From Burkholderiaceae bacterium (lineage in GTDB: Bacteria > Pseudomonadota > Gammaproteobacteria > Burkholderiales > Burkholderiaceae_C), in the NCBI GenBank assembly GCA_004322085.1, contig SCRR01000259.1, positions 1 to 35,495 on the forward strand: DNA of 35,495 nt. The letters run 5' to 3'. Both the position numbers and the translations under genes were made by a program. Positions within the stretch are counted from its first letter, which is position 1. Each line of letters opens with the position of its first letter. The notes beneath the pieces are model-generated. The model searched no databases. It saw only the letters and a list, made by a program, of their open reading frames with translations, and was not told the origin of the DNA. Shown here piece after piece: positions 14,343-22,596 of this stretch.

Positions 14343-15034
14343 CTGCCGTACTCCACGAGCAGCGCGGCGTGATCTGTGATTGACGATGTAAGCGGCGTTT
14401 GATCATATCGAATGCTCGAAATGCGCCTATTGATTTCTATTGTTGCAAAGGCGTGATCGATACGAAAGCCGTTGCCGGCGGAGCTGTACCAGGTAAATTC
14501 CTTAATGTCGGGGTTTCTTGATCGCCAACAATCGATGTAGGGCTCACAGGACAGCGCCTCGAATAGCTGCGAGCAGTGGAATGTGGCTCCCACTTCATCT
14601 ACGTAGTGTCGTCCCGTGTTGAAGTCGCCGATAAACAATGCTGTTGGATCCCCGCTCGGAGGCCCTTGAAGCAGGAACTCGAATACCGCAGATTTTGCGC
14701 GCTGTTGTGGGAAATAGACGCCGTACAACGATAAGTTGGTGAAGTGGGCGGATATAACGCGGTGGCCATGTTCTGGCCCCAACTCTGGGTAGGTGCTTGC
14801 AACGAAAGAGGTCCGCGACACAATGCACACGCTGTTTTGGTTGTGTGCAACTGATGCCGCAGCGAAGAACGACAAACCTTCCTGGTTGAGGTGCTCGCGC
14901 AGTAGCTTCGCGTTTTTGTTCTCCCTGAATTCTGACAGCACAACCACATCCGGGTGCCAAGCGCAGATGTACCGCGCGATTGGAAGGATGCGGGTACCAC
15001 CACCATGTCGGATGTTAAGAGAGAGAATCTTCAC
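14339..15034 (-). CDS. Endonuclease/exonuclease/phosphatase (EEP) family protein
   Basis: Protein of 231 residues with a GTG start. The EEP fold signatures are in order: Asn7 (LSLNIRHGG), Glu35 (VVVLSEFREN), GDFN at 136-139, RIDHAF with Asp193, and the C-terminal TDHA pair Asp221-His222. Members cleave phosphodiesters in DNA, RNA, phospholipids or nucleotides using Mg2+. The short length and lack of a signal favour a cytoplasmic nuclease-type enzyme, but the substrate cannot be told. It is AT-richer than flanking core genes and lies at the edge of the accessory patch, so probably acquired. A GTTAG box lies six bases before the start, as at 9251, which may be coincidence. Confidence 0.85.
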   Translation of the reverse strand: MKILSLNIRHGGGTRILPIARYICAWHPDVVVLSEFRENKNAKLLREHLNQEGLSFFAAASVAHNQNSVCIVSRTSFVASTYPELGPEHGHRVISAHFTNLSLYGVYFPQQRAKSAVFEFLLQGPPSGDPTALFIGDFNTGRHYVDEVGATFHCSQLFEALSCEPYIDCWRSRNPDIKEFTWYSSAGNGFRIDHAFATIEINRRISSIRYDQTPLTSSITDHAALLVEYGS

Positions 15035-15151
15035 AGGCAGCTAACAAGAATTGGTCGAAGTTGGTTCCGATGGCGCCGGTCGACCAACACGACAACCTGC
15101 GGACTACTGCCGCCAATTGGGCCGCTTTTCTTGGTCCAGCCGCACCCCAAT

Positions 15152-15748
15152 TCACCCCCCCTTCTTCTCCCTCGGCACCCGCCCCATCAGGTAGAACTCG
15201 GGGTTCGGCATCATGTTCGAGAAGCTCGCGATGCGGTTCGAGAGGCCGAAGAACGCGGTGATGGCGGCGATGTCCCAGATGTCCTCGTCGCTGAAGCCGT
15301 GCGCGTGCAGCGGCGCGAAGTCGGATTCGTTCAGTTCTGCCGAGCGCAGGCACACCTTCATCGCGAAGTCGAGCATGGCGTGCTGGCGTTCGCTGATGTC
15401 GGCCTTGCGGTAGTTGGCCGCGACCTGGTCGGTCACGAGCGGCTTCTTTTCGTAGATGCGCAAGAGTGCCCCGTGCGCGACCACGCAGTACAGGCACTGG
15501 TTGGCACTGCTGGTGGCGACCACGATCATCTCGCGGTCGCCCTTGGTCAGGCTGCTCGCGCGGCCCACGCTCTCGGGTTCCATCAGCGCGTCGTGGTACG
15601 CGAAGAACGCGCGCCACTCGGCCGGGCGGCGTGCCAGCGCGAGGAACACGTTGGGGACGAAGCCGGCCTTTTCCTGCACCGCCAGCACTTTGGCGCGGAT
15701 GTCGTCGGGCAGGTCGGCGAGGGTGGGGGCAGGGTAGCGCGTCGTCAT
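15152..15748 (-). CDS. Peroxidase-related AhpD-like (carboxymuconolactone decarboxylase) family protein
   Basis: 198 residues from ATG 15748; a GTG at 15805 would add 19 residues with no family support. The core NQCLYCVVAHGA contains Cys85-x-x-Cys88 and His92, the AhpD-type redox motif. The N-terminal segment LADLPDDIRAKVLAVQEKAG and C-terminal FGLSNRIASFSNMMPNPEFY match the uncharacterised peroxidase-related subgroup. It probably has thiol peroxidase or reductase activity against hydroperoxides. Its own neighbours give no pathway; scoA is divergent. Confidence 0.9.
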   Translation of the reverse strand: MTTRYPAPTLADLPDDIRAKVLAVQEKAGFVPNVFLALARRPAEWRAFFAYHDALMEPESVGRASSLTKGDREMIVVATSSANQCLYCVVAHGALLRIYEKKPLVTDQVAANYRKADISERQHAMLDFAMKVCLRSAELNESDFAPLHAHGFSDEDIWDIAAITAFFGLSNRIASFSNMMPNPEFYLMGRVPREKKGG

Positions 15749-15882
15749 GGGAGGGATGCCTTTCAGGGTGGGGATGAGTCGGGTTCTTGCACAGATTACA
15801 CCCACCGTCCAAGCACCTTTCGCTGCGCGGGTGTTTCAGCTGCATGTAGTATCGTCAGGGTGAACATTTACAGGAGATCCGT

Positions 15883-16590
15883 GTGAACAAGATTTATCCC
15901 TCCGCCGCGGAGGCCCTCAGAGGCATCGTCAAGGACGGCCAGATGCTGGCGGTCGGCGGTTTCGGCCTGTGCGGCATTCCCGAGGCACTGATCCAGGCGC
16001 TGCACGACAGCGGCGTGAAGAACCTGACCTGCATCTCGAACAACGCGGGGGTCGACGGCTTCGGCCTGGGCAAGCTGCTGGAAACGCGCCAGATCAAAAA
16101 GATGATTTCCAGCTACGTGGGCGAGAACAAGGAGTTCGAGCGCCAGTATCTGGCCAAGGAGCTCGAGCTCGAATTCACGCCCCAGGGCACGCTGGCCGAG
16201 AAGCTGCGCGCCGGCGGCGCTGGCATTCCCGCGTTCTTCACCAAGACCGGCGTGGGCACCGTGGTGGCCGAGGGCAAGGAGACGCGCGAGTTTGACGGCC
16301 ACACCTACTTGATGGAGCGTTCACTGGTTCCCGACGTGGCGCTGGTCAAGGCCGCCGTGGCCGACACCAGCGGCAACCTGCGCTTCAACCTGACGGCGCG
16401 CAACTTCAACCCGGCCTGTGCAATGGCCGGCAAGATCTGCGTCGTCGAGGTCGAGAAGATCGTTGAGCTCGGCGAGCTCGCGCCCGACGACGTGCACCTG
16501 CCGGGCATCTACGTGCACCGCATCGTGCTCAATGCGCATCCCGAGAAGCGCATCGAAAAGCGCACCCTGACCGAAACCAAAGGAGCCTGA
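15883..16590 (+). CDS. scoA: 3-oxoacid CoA-transferase subunit A
   Basis: Alpha subunit, 235 residues, of succinyl-CoA:3-ketoacid CoA-transferase, which activates acetoacetate or another 3-oxoacid with CoA from succinyl-CoA. The GTG start has AGGAGA six bases upstream. CoA-transferase family I features: [14 protein letters not shown] (about 24-37), [15 protein letters not shown], and [16 protein letters not shown]. The subunit B gene starts two bases after the stop, so both come from one transcript and form a heteromer. pcaI or atoD are alternative names for close relatives; the scoA type is favoured by the [12 protein letters not shown] and [13 protein letters not shown] segments. Confidence 0.92.
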   Translation: MNKIYPSAAEALRGIVKDGQMLAVGGFGLCGIPEALIQALHDSGVKNLTCISNNAGVDGFGLGKLLETRQIKKMISSYVGENKEFERQYLAKELELEFTPQGTLAEKLRAGGAGIPAFFTKTGVGTVVAEGKETREFDGHTYLMERSLVPDVALVKAAVADTSGNLRFNLTARNFNPACAMAGKICVVEVEKIVELGELAPDDVHLPGIYVHRIVLNAHPEKRIEKRTLTETKGA

Positions 16591-16591
16591 C

Positions 16592-17230
16592 ATGGCCTGG
16601 ACTCAAGATCAAATGGCCGCGCGCGCGGCGCAGGAACTGCAGGACGGTTTTTACGTCAACCTCGGCATCGGCATCCCGACGCTGGTGGCCAACCACACCG
16701 GCAACAAGGAAGTCTGGCTGCAGTCGGAAAACGGCCTGCTCGGTATCGGGCCGTTCCCGACCGAAAAGACGATCGACGCCGACATGATCAATGCCGGCAA
16801 GCAGACGGTCACCACCATTCCCGGCTCGTCCATCTTCGGCAGCCACGACAGCTTCGCGATGATTCGCGGCGGCAAGATCAACCTCGCCATCCTCGGCGCC
16901 ATGCAGGTCAGCGAGAAGGGTGACCTGGCCAACTGGATGATCCCCGGCAAGATGATCAAGGGCATGGGCGGTGCGATGGATCTCGTGGGCGGTGTGCCGC
17001 GCGTGATCGTGCTGATGGAGCATGTGGCGCGCAAGAAGGACGGCACCACGGATCTCAAGATTCTGCCCAAGTGCACGTTGCCACTGACCGGCGTGGGCGT
17101 GGTGCACGAGATCATCACCGATCTCGGCGTGTTCGCGGTCACGCCCAAGGGCCTGAAGGTGACCGAACTGGCGCCCGGCGTGACGTTCGATGAAGTGCAG
17201 GGCAAGACGGGTGCGACGCTGATCCAGTAA
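16592..17230 (+). CDS. scoB: 3-oxoacid CoA-transferase subunit B
   Basis: Beta subunit, 212 residues, supplying the catalytic glutamate: Glu46 in [14 protein letters not shown], which forms the glutamyl-CoA intermediate. Other family blocks are [14 protein letters not shown] (22-35), [20 protein letters not shown] and [19 protein letters not shown]. The ATG follows the scoA stop by one base and has GGAGCC upstream. A strong intrinsic terminator at 17271-17301 closes the operon. Confidence 0.93.
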   Translation: MAWTQDQMAARAAQELQDGFYVNLGIGIPTLVANHTGNKEVWLQSENGLLGIGPFPTEKTIDADMINAGKQTVTTIPGSSIFGSHDSFAMIRGGKINLAILGAMQVSEKGDLANWMIPGKMIKGMGGAMDLVGGVPRVIVLMEHVARKKDGTTDLKILPKCTLPLTGVGVVHEIITDLGVFAVTPKGLKVTELAPGVTFDEVQGKTGATLIQ

Positions 17231-17270
17231 GGCCGCTGCACCACGCGCAGCAGCGTGTGGAGAACGCAAG

Positions 17271-17301
17271 GCAGGGCAGCGAAAGCGGGCCCTGCTTTTT
17301 T
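17271..17301 (+). terminator. Rho-independent terminator of scoAB
   Basis: GCAGGGC (17271-17277) pairs with GCCCTGC (17289-17295) across an AGCGAAAGCGG loop, followed by six T. It insulates scoAB from the SOS operon starting about 50 bases later. Confidence 0.88.
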
Positions 17302-17327
17302 GTCTGCGCTTGCGATGCGGTGGGTCC

Positions 17328-17356
17328 TTGCGGGGGCATTGAAAATACTGTATAAA
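17328..17356 (+). promoter_or_regulatory. Candidate promoter of imuA-imuB-dnaE2
   Basis: TTGCGG (17328-17333) and TATAAA (17351-17356), spaced 17 bases. The -10 lies within the LexA box, so LexA binding would block RNA polymerase. A second possible -35, TTGAAA at 17339, is less well placed. Confidence 0.5.
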
Positions 17357-17363
17357 AATACAG
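17348..17363. promoter_or_regulatory. LexA box (SOS operator)
   Basis: CTGTATAAAAATACAG: perfect CTGT-N8-ACAG with an AT-only centre, the gamma/betaproteobacterial LexA consensus. It lies 36 bases before the imuA start and predicts induction of the whole operon by DNA damage. Confidence 0.93.
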
Positions 17364-17398
17364 TTATTATTGCAACCCCTTTTTGGACCTTGCCCGCC

Positions 17399-18121
17399 GT
17401 GGCTGCCGCTTCTTCACACCTTCATCTGCTCGACCTGCCTCATGTGTGGCGTGGGGAGGAGATTGCCCGTGCCGACAGTGCTGTTCTGTCTACCGGTCAT
17501 GCCTTGCTGGATGCGCAGTTGCCCGGCGGCGGCTGGCCGGTTGGCGGCATGGTCGAGGTGCTGCAGGCGGGCGCCAGCCTGCATGTCTGGCAACTGCTGC
17601 TGCCGGGCCTGGTGCAATCGGCCCGGAACCAGGCCGGCCCGGTGGTGCTGGTCGGCGCGCCGTGCGAGCCCTTTGGTCCCAGCCTGCGGGCTCGGGGCTT
17701 GCCGGGCGAGCGACTGCTCTGGGTGCGCACCGACAAACCAGCGGCCCGGCTCTGGGCCGCCGAGCAGGCCCTGCGCTGCGCCGAGGTGGTAGCCGTGCTG
17801 GCCTGGTTGCCGCAGGCCAAAGGCGCCGAGCTGCGGCGACTGCATCTGGCGGCGCAGCAGCAGGAGCGCCTGCTGTTTGTGTTCCGGACCTTGCGCGCGC
17901 GGCATGACGCATCACCGGCGCCACTGCGCCTGCTGGTGGAAGGTGTCGATGCGTTGAACGTGCATATCCTCAAGCGGCGCGGGCCGCCGCTGGAAGCACC
18001 GGTAACGCTGGCCGCCCATGCGCCGCGGCTGGCGGCGCTGCTGGCGGCGCGGCGCCCGCGGCTGCGCGCTGTGCCCTTGCGCGAGGCATGCCATGCACTG
18101 GATCGCCCTGTTGCCGCCTGA
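17399..18121 (+). CDS. imuA: Translesion synthesis-associated protein ImuA
   Basis: RecA/SulA-like protein of 240 residues that works with ImuB and DnaE2 in damage-induced mutagenesis. The N-terminus (LHLLDLPHVWRGEEIAR) and ALLDAQLPGGGWPVGGMVEV are typical of proteobacterial ImuA, as are LLWVRTDKPAARLWAAEQAL and LRRLHLAAQQQERLLFVFR. The frame is open from 17255, but that would run across the terminator and LexA box. GTG 17399 is the first good start downstream of the operator and gives the usual ImuA beginning. The imuB start lies inside the last 29 bases of this gene. Confidence 0.9.
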   Translation: MAAASSHLHLLDLPHVWRGEEIARADSAVLSTGHALLDAQLPGGGWPVGGMVEVLQAGASLHVWQLLLPGLVQSARNQAGPVVLVGAPCEPFGPSLRARGLPGERLLWVRTDKPAARLWAAEQALRCAEVVAVLAWLPQAKGAELRRLHLAAQQQERLLFVFRTLRARHDASPAPLRLLVEGVDALNVHILKRRGPPLEAPVTLAAHAPRLAALLAARRPRLRAVPLREACHALDRPVAA

Positions 18122-19367
18122 GGCCGACCGCGCGGCCTGGAGCTGGTGGGCCCTGCGCTTCACGCCGCGTGTGGCACGGGTGGAGGAGGCCTTTTTGCTC
18201 GAGGTCTCGGTATCGCAGCGGCTGTGGGGCGGGCGAGAGCGGCTTTTGCACCAACTACTTGAGGAAAATCCACTCGAAACCCTTGTGGGGTATGCGCAAG
18301 GTGCTACATCGCTGGTAGCAGCGGCGTTGCTGCGGCTGGCTTGCCGCGGCGCGGCTGCCCCCAGCCAGTTGCCGGACCAGCTGCCGCTGGACACGCTGAG
18401 CGCCGCGCTGCCACATGTGCACACCCTGGCGCGTATCGGCTGCCGCAGCTGGGCTGATGTGCGGGCCCTGCCGCGCGGCGGTGTAGCAAGGCGTTTCGGC
18501 GCGGCGCTACTGGAGGCGCTCGACGCGGCCTATGGCGAGCAGCCCGAAGGCTACCCGTGGCTCGCCATGCCCGAGGTGTTCGATGTGAAGATCGAGTTGC
18601 CCGCGCTGGCCACCAGCGCGCCTGAACTTCTGTGGAGCGCGGGGCGCCTGCTGTCGCAGCTGCAGGTCTGGCTGCAGGCGCGTCAGCGCGGCGTGCTGGC
18701 GCTCGAACTCGAATGGGCGCTGGACCGCAGGCGCTACAACGGCGAGAACCTGCCGTCGCACGAGCAACTGGTGATCCGCACGGCTCAGCCGGCACAGGGC
18801 ATGACGCATCTGCGCCGGCTCATGGGCGAGCACCTGGCGCGTAGCACGCTGGCGGCGCCGGCCCATCATCTGCGCCTGCGTTCGCTGGAGACCGCGCCCT
18901 GGGCCGGTGCCAGCCAGAGCTTCCTGCCCGAAGACGCGGCCCGGGGTGACCGCCTGCACCAGCTGGTCGAGCGGCTCAGCGCGCGGCTGGGGCCGGCGCA
19001 GGTGGTGGTGCCGTTGGCGCAGGCCGATCACCGGCCCGAGCGCATGCAGCGCTGGGTGCCGGCCCAAGGCGGCACGCCGCGGGAGCATCAGGGCGCCGCG
19101 CAGGCGACGTACCCGGCCTGGCTGCTGCCGCGACCGCTGGCGCTGCAGATGCAGGGCGACCAGCCGTGCTACCGCGGCCCGCTGCATCTGCTGTGCGCCG
19201 AGCAGCGTATCGAGGCCGGCTGGTGGGACGCGCCGCCACAGGGCCTGGCCTCGCGCGACTACTTCATTGCCGGCAACGAGGCGGCGGGGCTGGTCTGGAT
19301 TTACCGCGAGCGTCTGAGGTCCGGGCGGACGCCCGCTCGCTGGTTCCTGCACGGCCTCTACGCTTGA
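18093..19367 (+). CDS. imuB: Y-family polymerase-like protein ImuB
   Basis: ImuB is a catalytically inactive relative of Y-family polymerases that links DnaE2 to the beta clamp. It starts MHWIALLPPEADRAAWSWWA, overlapping imuA by 29 bases, and is 424 residues, somewhat short for the family. Recognisable blocks: RVARVEEAFLLEVSVSQRLW, HTLARIGCRSWADVRALPRG (helix-hairpin-helix-like), FDVKIELPALATSAPELLWS and the C-terminal RDYFIAGNEAAGLVWIYRER. Residues about 56-77 (LLEENPLETLVGYAQGATSL) are encoded by an inverted copy of the 64-base repeat also found in dnaE2. Confidence 0.9.
   Translation: MHWIALLPPEADRAAWSWWALRFTPRVARVEEAFLLEVSVSQRLWGGRERLLHQLLEENPLETLVGYAQGATSLVAAALLRLACRGAAAPSQLPDQLPLDTLSAALPHVHTLARIGCRSWADVRALPRGGVARRFGAALLEALDAAYGEQPEGYPWLAMPEVFDVKIELPALATSAPELLWSAGRLLSQLQVWLQARQRGVLALELEWALDRRRYNGENLPSHEQLVIRTAQPAQGMTHLRRLMGEHLARSTLAAPAHHLRLRSLETAPWAGASQSFLPEDAARGDRLHQLVERLSARLGPAQVVVPLAQADHRPERMQRWVPAQGGTPREHQGAAQATYPAWLLPRPLALQMQGDQPCYRGPLHLLCAEQRIEAGWWDAPPQGLASRDYFIAGNEAAGLVWIYRERLRSGRTPARWFLHGLYA
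18258..18321 (-). repeat. Dispersed 64-base repeat, copy B, inside imuB
   Basis: Read on the reverse strand, this stretch aligns without gaps to copy A at 19801-19864 (about 37 of 64 bases identical by eye, with shared blocks TGCTA, GGG, TTC and terminal CTCAAG). It is an in-frame coding part of imuB and is locally richer in A and T than its surroundings. The consensus resembles a short repeat that I recall as abundant in Comamonadaceae intergenic regions. Confidence 0.55.
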
Positions 19368-19379
19368 AGGCGGCGTGTC

Positions 19380-22300
19380 ATGAGTGCTTCACTGCCCCGC
19401 TATGCCGAGCTGCATTGCCTGACCAACTTCAGCTTCCAGCGCGGCGCCTCGCATGCTGCAGAGCTGGTGGCGCGTGCGCATGAACTCGGCTATGCGGCGC
19501 TGGCCATCACCGACGAGTGTTCCGTCGCCGGCGTGGTGCGCGCGCACAGTGCGCTCAAGGCGCTGCAGCTGGACAAGGACGACCCCTTCAAACTGATCCC
19601 GGGCAGCGAGTTCCTGCTCGGCGGCTTTCGGCTGATCGCGCTGGCGCGCAATCTGAACGGCTGGGGCAACCTGTGCGAGTTCATCACGGCCGCGCGGCGC
19701 CAGGCGCCCAAGGGCGAATACCGCGTGAGCCGCACCGGCAGCGATTTCGCGCTGCTGCGGGACTGCGAGATTCTGCTGGCGCCGTGCCGTGATACCGAAG
19801 ATGCTATTGATTTTGAAGCTGTCTGTGCAATCGTGTCATGGGCTTCAAGCCAATTTGGCTCAAGAGCCTGGCTCGCGGCCGAGTTGTGGCGAGGGCCGGA
19901 CGACGATGCCTGGTTGGACACGTTGCAGCGCGTGAGCGCAGCCACGGGCGTGCCGCTGGTGGCCGCAGGCGACGTGCACATGCACGTGCGCTCGCGCAAG
20001 GCCCTGCAGGATGTGATCACGGCCGTGCGGCTGGGCCAGCCCGTGGCCGACTGCGGCTTCGCCTTGCAGCCCAATGCCGAGCGGCACCTGCGCCAGCGCG
20101 TGCGCCTTGGCAGCCTCTATCCGGCTGAACTGCTGGCCAACACGCTGGTGGTGGCCGGGCGCTGCGGCTTCAGCCTCGAAGAAATCAAATACAACTATCC
20201 GCTGGAGACGGTGCCGACCGGCTTGACGCCGGCGCAGGCGCTGGCGCAACTCACCTTCGAAGGAGCGGCCGAGCGTTACCCGCAAGGCGTGCCAAGCAGC
20301 GTGCAGCAGCAGCTCGTGCGCGAACTGGCCCTGATCGCCGATTGCCAGTACGAGATGTTCTTCCTCACGGTGCACGACATCGTGCGTTTTGCGCGCAGCG
20401 TCAATATCTTGTGCCAGGGCCGCGGCTCGGCCGCCAATTCGGCGGTCTGCTATTGCCTGGGCATCACGGCGGTGGATCCGACGCGCTCGCATTTGCTGTT
20501 CGAGCGCTTCATCAGCCACGAGCGCAAGGAGCCGCCCGACATCGACGTGGACTTCGAGCATGAGCGGCGCGAGGAAGTGATCCAGTACATCTACGGCAAG
20601 TACGGCCGCGAACGCGCGGCCATCGCGGCGGTGGTGACTACCTACCGCACGCGCAGCGCGATCCGCGACGTGGGCAAGGCCCTTGGCCTGCCGCCGGCGC
20701 TGATCGACGCCGTTGCGAAAGATCACGTCTGGTTCGACGACGCGCTGGCCGCGCAGCGCCTGCGCGAGCTGGCGCAGCAAGCCGGGCTGGCGATCGGCGA
20801 GCGGTCCGCGCAGCTGTGGCTGGAGCTGACCGGGCAGCTCAAGGGTTTCCCGCGGCATCTGAGCCAGCACGTGGGCGGCTTCGTGCTGACGCAGGACAAG
20901 CTGACCCGGCTGGTGCCGGTGGAAAACGCCGCGATGCCGGAGCGCTCGATCATCCAGTGGGACAAGGACGACCTCGAGGACGTGGGGCTGATGAAGGTCG
21001 ACGTGCTGGCGCTGGGCATGCTGACGGCGCTGCGGCGCTGCCTGGATTTCGTCAGCCGGCGGCGCAGGGCGCCCTTTTCGATGCTGGATATCGAGCCCGA
21101 GGACGATGCCACCTACGACATGATCTGCGCCGCCGACACCGTGGGCGTGTTCCAGATCGAGAGCCGGGCCCAGATGTCGATGTTGCCGCGCCTGCGGCCA
21201 CGTGTGTTCTACGACCTCGTGGTCGAGGTGGCGATCGTGCGGCCCGGGCCGATCCAGGGCGGCATGGTGCATCCCTACCTCAAGGCACGGGAACGGGTGC
21301 GCAACAGGCTGCCCATCGAATACGAAAAACCCGAACTGGAGGGCGCTCTGGGGCGCACGCTGGGCGTGCCCATCTTCCAGGAGCAGGTCATGCAGATCTC
21401 GATGATCGCCGCCGGCTTCACGCCCGGCGAGGCGGACCGCCTGCGCCGCGCCATGGCCGCCTGGAAGCGCCATGGCGGCGTGCACAAGTTCGAGGACCGC
21501 CTGATCAACGGCATGCTGGCCAAGGGCTATCGACGGGAGTTCGCCGAGGCCATCTTCAAGCAGATCCTCGGCTTCGGCGAGTATGGTTTTCCGGAAAGCC
21601 ACGCCTACAGCTTTGCGCTGCTGGCCTATGCGAGCAGCTGGCTCAAGCGCCATGAACCCGCGTGCTTTCTGGCCGCGCTGCTCAATTCGCAGCCCATGGG
21701 CTTTTATCTGCCTTCGCAATTGATTCAGGATGCCCGGCGCCACGATGTCGTCGTGCGCCCGCCCGACGTGACGCGCAGCGATTGGGACTGCACGCTCGAA
21801 GAGGATGGCGAAAAACCGGCCGTGCGCCTAGGCCTGCGCCTGGTCGGCAGCCTGAGCGAGGCGGGGGCAGGGCGGCTGGTGCAGGCGCGCGCACAGGCAC
21901 CGTTCATCGATACAGAAGACCTGGCCCTGCGCGCCCAACTCGGCAGGCCAGACCTTGATGCGCTGGCCGCGGCCGATACGCTGGCATCGCTCTCGGGCCA
22001 CCGGCGCCAGCAGGTCTGGGATGCCAGCGCGCTGCAGCGCGCCCCGGCACTGTTGCAGGGCGCGCCGGTACGGGAGACACCGCTGGTGCTGCCGGCCGCG
22101 CCCGAAGGCGAGGAGATCGTGTTCGACTACGCCGCCATGGGCCTGAGTCTGCGCCGGCATCCGCTGGCGCTGTTGCGGCCGCGGTTGGCGCGCATGCAGT
22201 TGCTGACGGCGCGCGAGCTGCAAGAGCTCCCCAGCGGCCGCCAGGTGGCGGCCTGCGGCCTGGTCACCGTGCGCCAGCAGCCGCAGACCGCCAACGGCAC

Positions 22301-22541
22301 CATCTTCGTCACGCTGGAGGACGAGACCGGCCCGGTCAACGTGATCGTGTGGAAGCAGGTGCGCGCGCGCCAGCGCGAGGCGCTGCTGCAGTCACGCCTG
22401 CTGGCGGTCCATGGCGTCTGGCAGCGCGACGTGGAGAGCGGCGGCGAGGTGCGTCATCTGGTGGCCAGACGCCTGCGCGATCTGACGTCCCTGCTGGGGC
22501 GGCTTGGTGAGCAGGCCAGCCGCAGCCGGGACTTTCATTGA
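19380..22541 (+). CDS. dnaE2: Error-prone DNA polymerase DnaE2 (ImuC)
   Basis: C-family polymerase of 1053 residues, the catalytic member of the ImuA-ImuB-DnaE2 mutasome that copies past lesions. N-terminal PHP domain (YAELHCLTNFSFQRGASHA, then ITDECSVAGVVRAH). Palm: QGRGSAANSAVCYCLGI and the acidic cluster PPDIDVDFEHERREEVIQYI with Asp387, Asp389 and Asp391. Then HVGGFVLTQ, IVRPGPIQGGMVHPYLKARE and the DnaE2-typical GFGEYGFPESHAYSFALLAY. A C-terminal OB domain (GTIFVTLEDETGPVNVIVWK) is present. ATG 19380 follows imuB by 12 bases. Residues about 141-161 are encoded by a copy of the dispersed 64-base repeat, an in-frame addition near the PHP domain. Confidence 0.96.
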   Translation: MSASLPRYAELHCLTNFSFQRGASHAAELVARAHELGYAALAITDECSVAGVVRAHSALKALQLDKDDPFKLIPGSEFLLGGFRLIALARNLNGWGNLCEFITAARRQAPKGEYRVSRTGSDFALLRDCEILLAPCRDTEDAIDFEAVCAIVSWASSQFGSRAWLAAELWRGPDDDAWLDTLQRVSAATGVPLVAAGDVHMHVRSRKALQDVITAVRLGQPVADCGFALQPNAERHLRQRVRLGSLYPAELLANTLVVAGRCGFSLEEIKYNYPLETVPTGLTPAQALAQLTFEGAAERYPQGVPSSVQQQLVRELALIADCQYEMFFLTVHDIVRFARSVNILCQGRGSAANSAVCYCLGITAVDPTRSHLLFERFISHERKEPPDIDVDFEHERREEVIQYIYGKYGRERAAIAAVVTTYRTRSAIRDVGKALGLPPALIDAVAKDHVWFDDALAAQRLRELAQQAGLAIGERSAQLWLELTGQLKGFPRHLSQHVGGFVLTQDKLTRLVPVENAAMPERSIIQWDKDDLEDVGLMKVDVLALGMLTALRRCLDFVSRRRRAPFSMLDIEPEDDATYDMICAADTVGVFQIESRAQMSMLPRLRPRVFYDLVVEVAIVRPGPIQGGMVHPYLKARERVRNRLPIEYEKPELEGALGRTLGVPIFQEQVMQISMIAAGFTPGEADRLRRAMAAWKRHGGVHKFEDRLINGMLAKGYRREFAEAIFKQILGFGEYGFPESHAYSFALLAYASSWLKRHEPACFLAALLNSQPMGFYLPSQLIQDARRHDVVVRPPDVTRSDWDCTLEEDGEKPAVRLGLRLVGSLSEAGAGRLVQARAQAPFIDTEDLALRAQLGRPDLDALAAADTLASLSGHRRQQVWDASALQRAPALLQGAPVRETPLVLPAAPEGEEIVFDYAAMGLSLRRHPLALLRPRLARMQLLTARELQELPSGRQVAACGLVTVRQQPQTANGTIFVTLEDETGPVNVIVWKQVRARQREALLQSRLLAVHGVWQRDVESGGEVRHLVARRLRDLTSLLGRLGEQASRSRDFH
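19801..19864 (+). repeat. Dispersed 64-base repeat, copy A, inside dnaE2
   Basis: A patch with AT-rich codons (GCTATTGATTTTGAAGC onward, ending TTTGGCTCAAG) interrupts otherwise GC-rich dnaE2 codons. It encodes DAIDFEAVCAIVSWASSQFG in frame. It aligns without gaps to the inverted copy in imuB. Similarity to Comamonadaceae dispersed repeats is from memory and unverified. Confidence 0.6.
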
Positions 22542-22596
22542 TGGAGATCTCGCACCGCCCGTGGCCCGGCGGGTGCGGCAGGCGCAGTGTTGGCGC

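Noticed and set aside
15041-15045. GTTAG box six bases before the EEP nuclease start as a second cassette boundary
   Set aside because: No matching attC arm was found on either side of the gene and five bases are easily chance.
17255-17398. Longer N-terminus for ImuA
   Set aside because: It would begin before the scoAB terminator and translate through the terminator and LexA box; the family start corresponds to the GTG at 17399.
19860-21743. Long open frame of 627 residues on the reverse strand of dnaE2; similar long antisense frames at 6-1337, 4093-5157, 31100-32806 and 32893-34746
   Set aside because: Each lies fully opposite a strongly conserved gene in high-GC DNA, with His/Arg/Gln-rich low-complexity translation and no domains; they are codon-bias shadows.
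22542-22596. GC-rich inverted repeat between convergent dnaE2 and the kinase as a bidirectional terminator
   Set aside because: The stem is short and imperfect and no T run follows on either strand.
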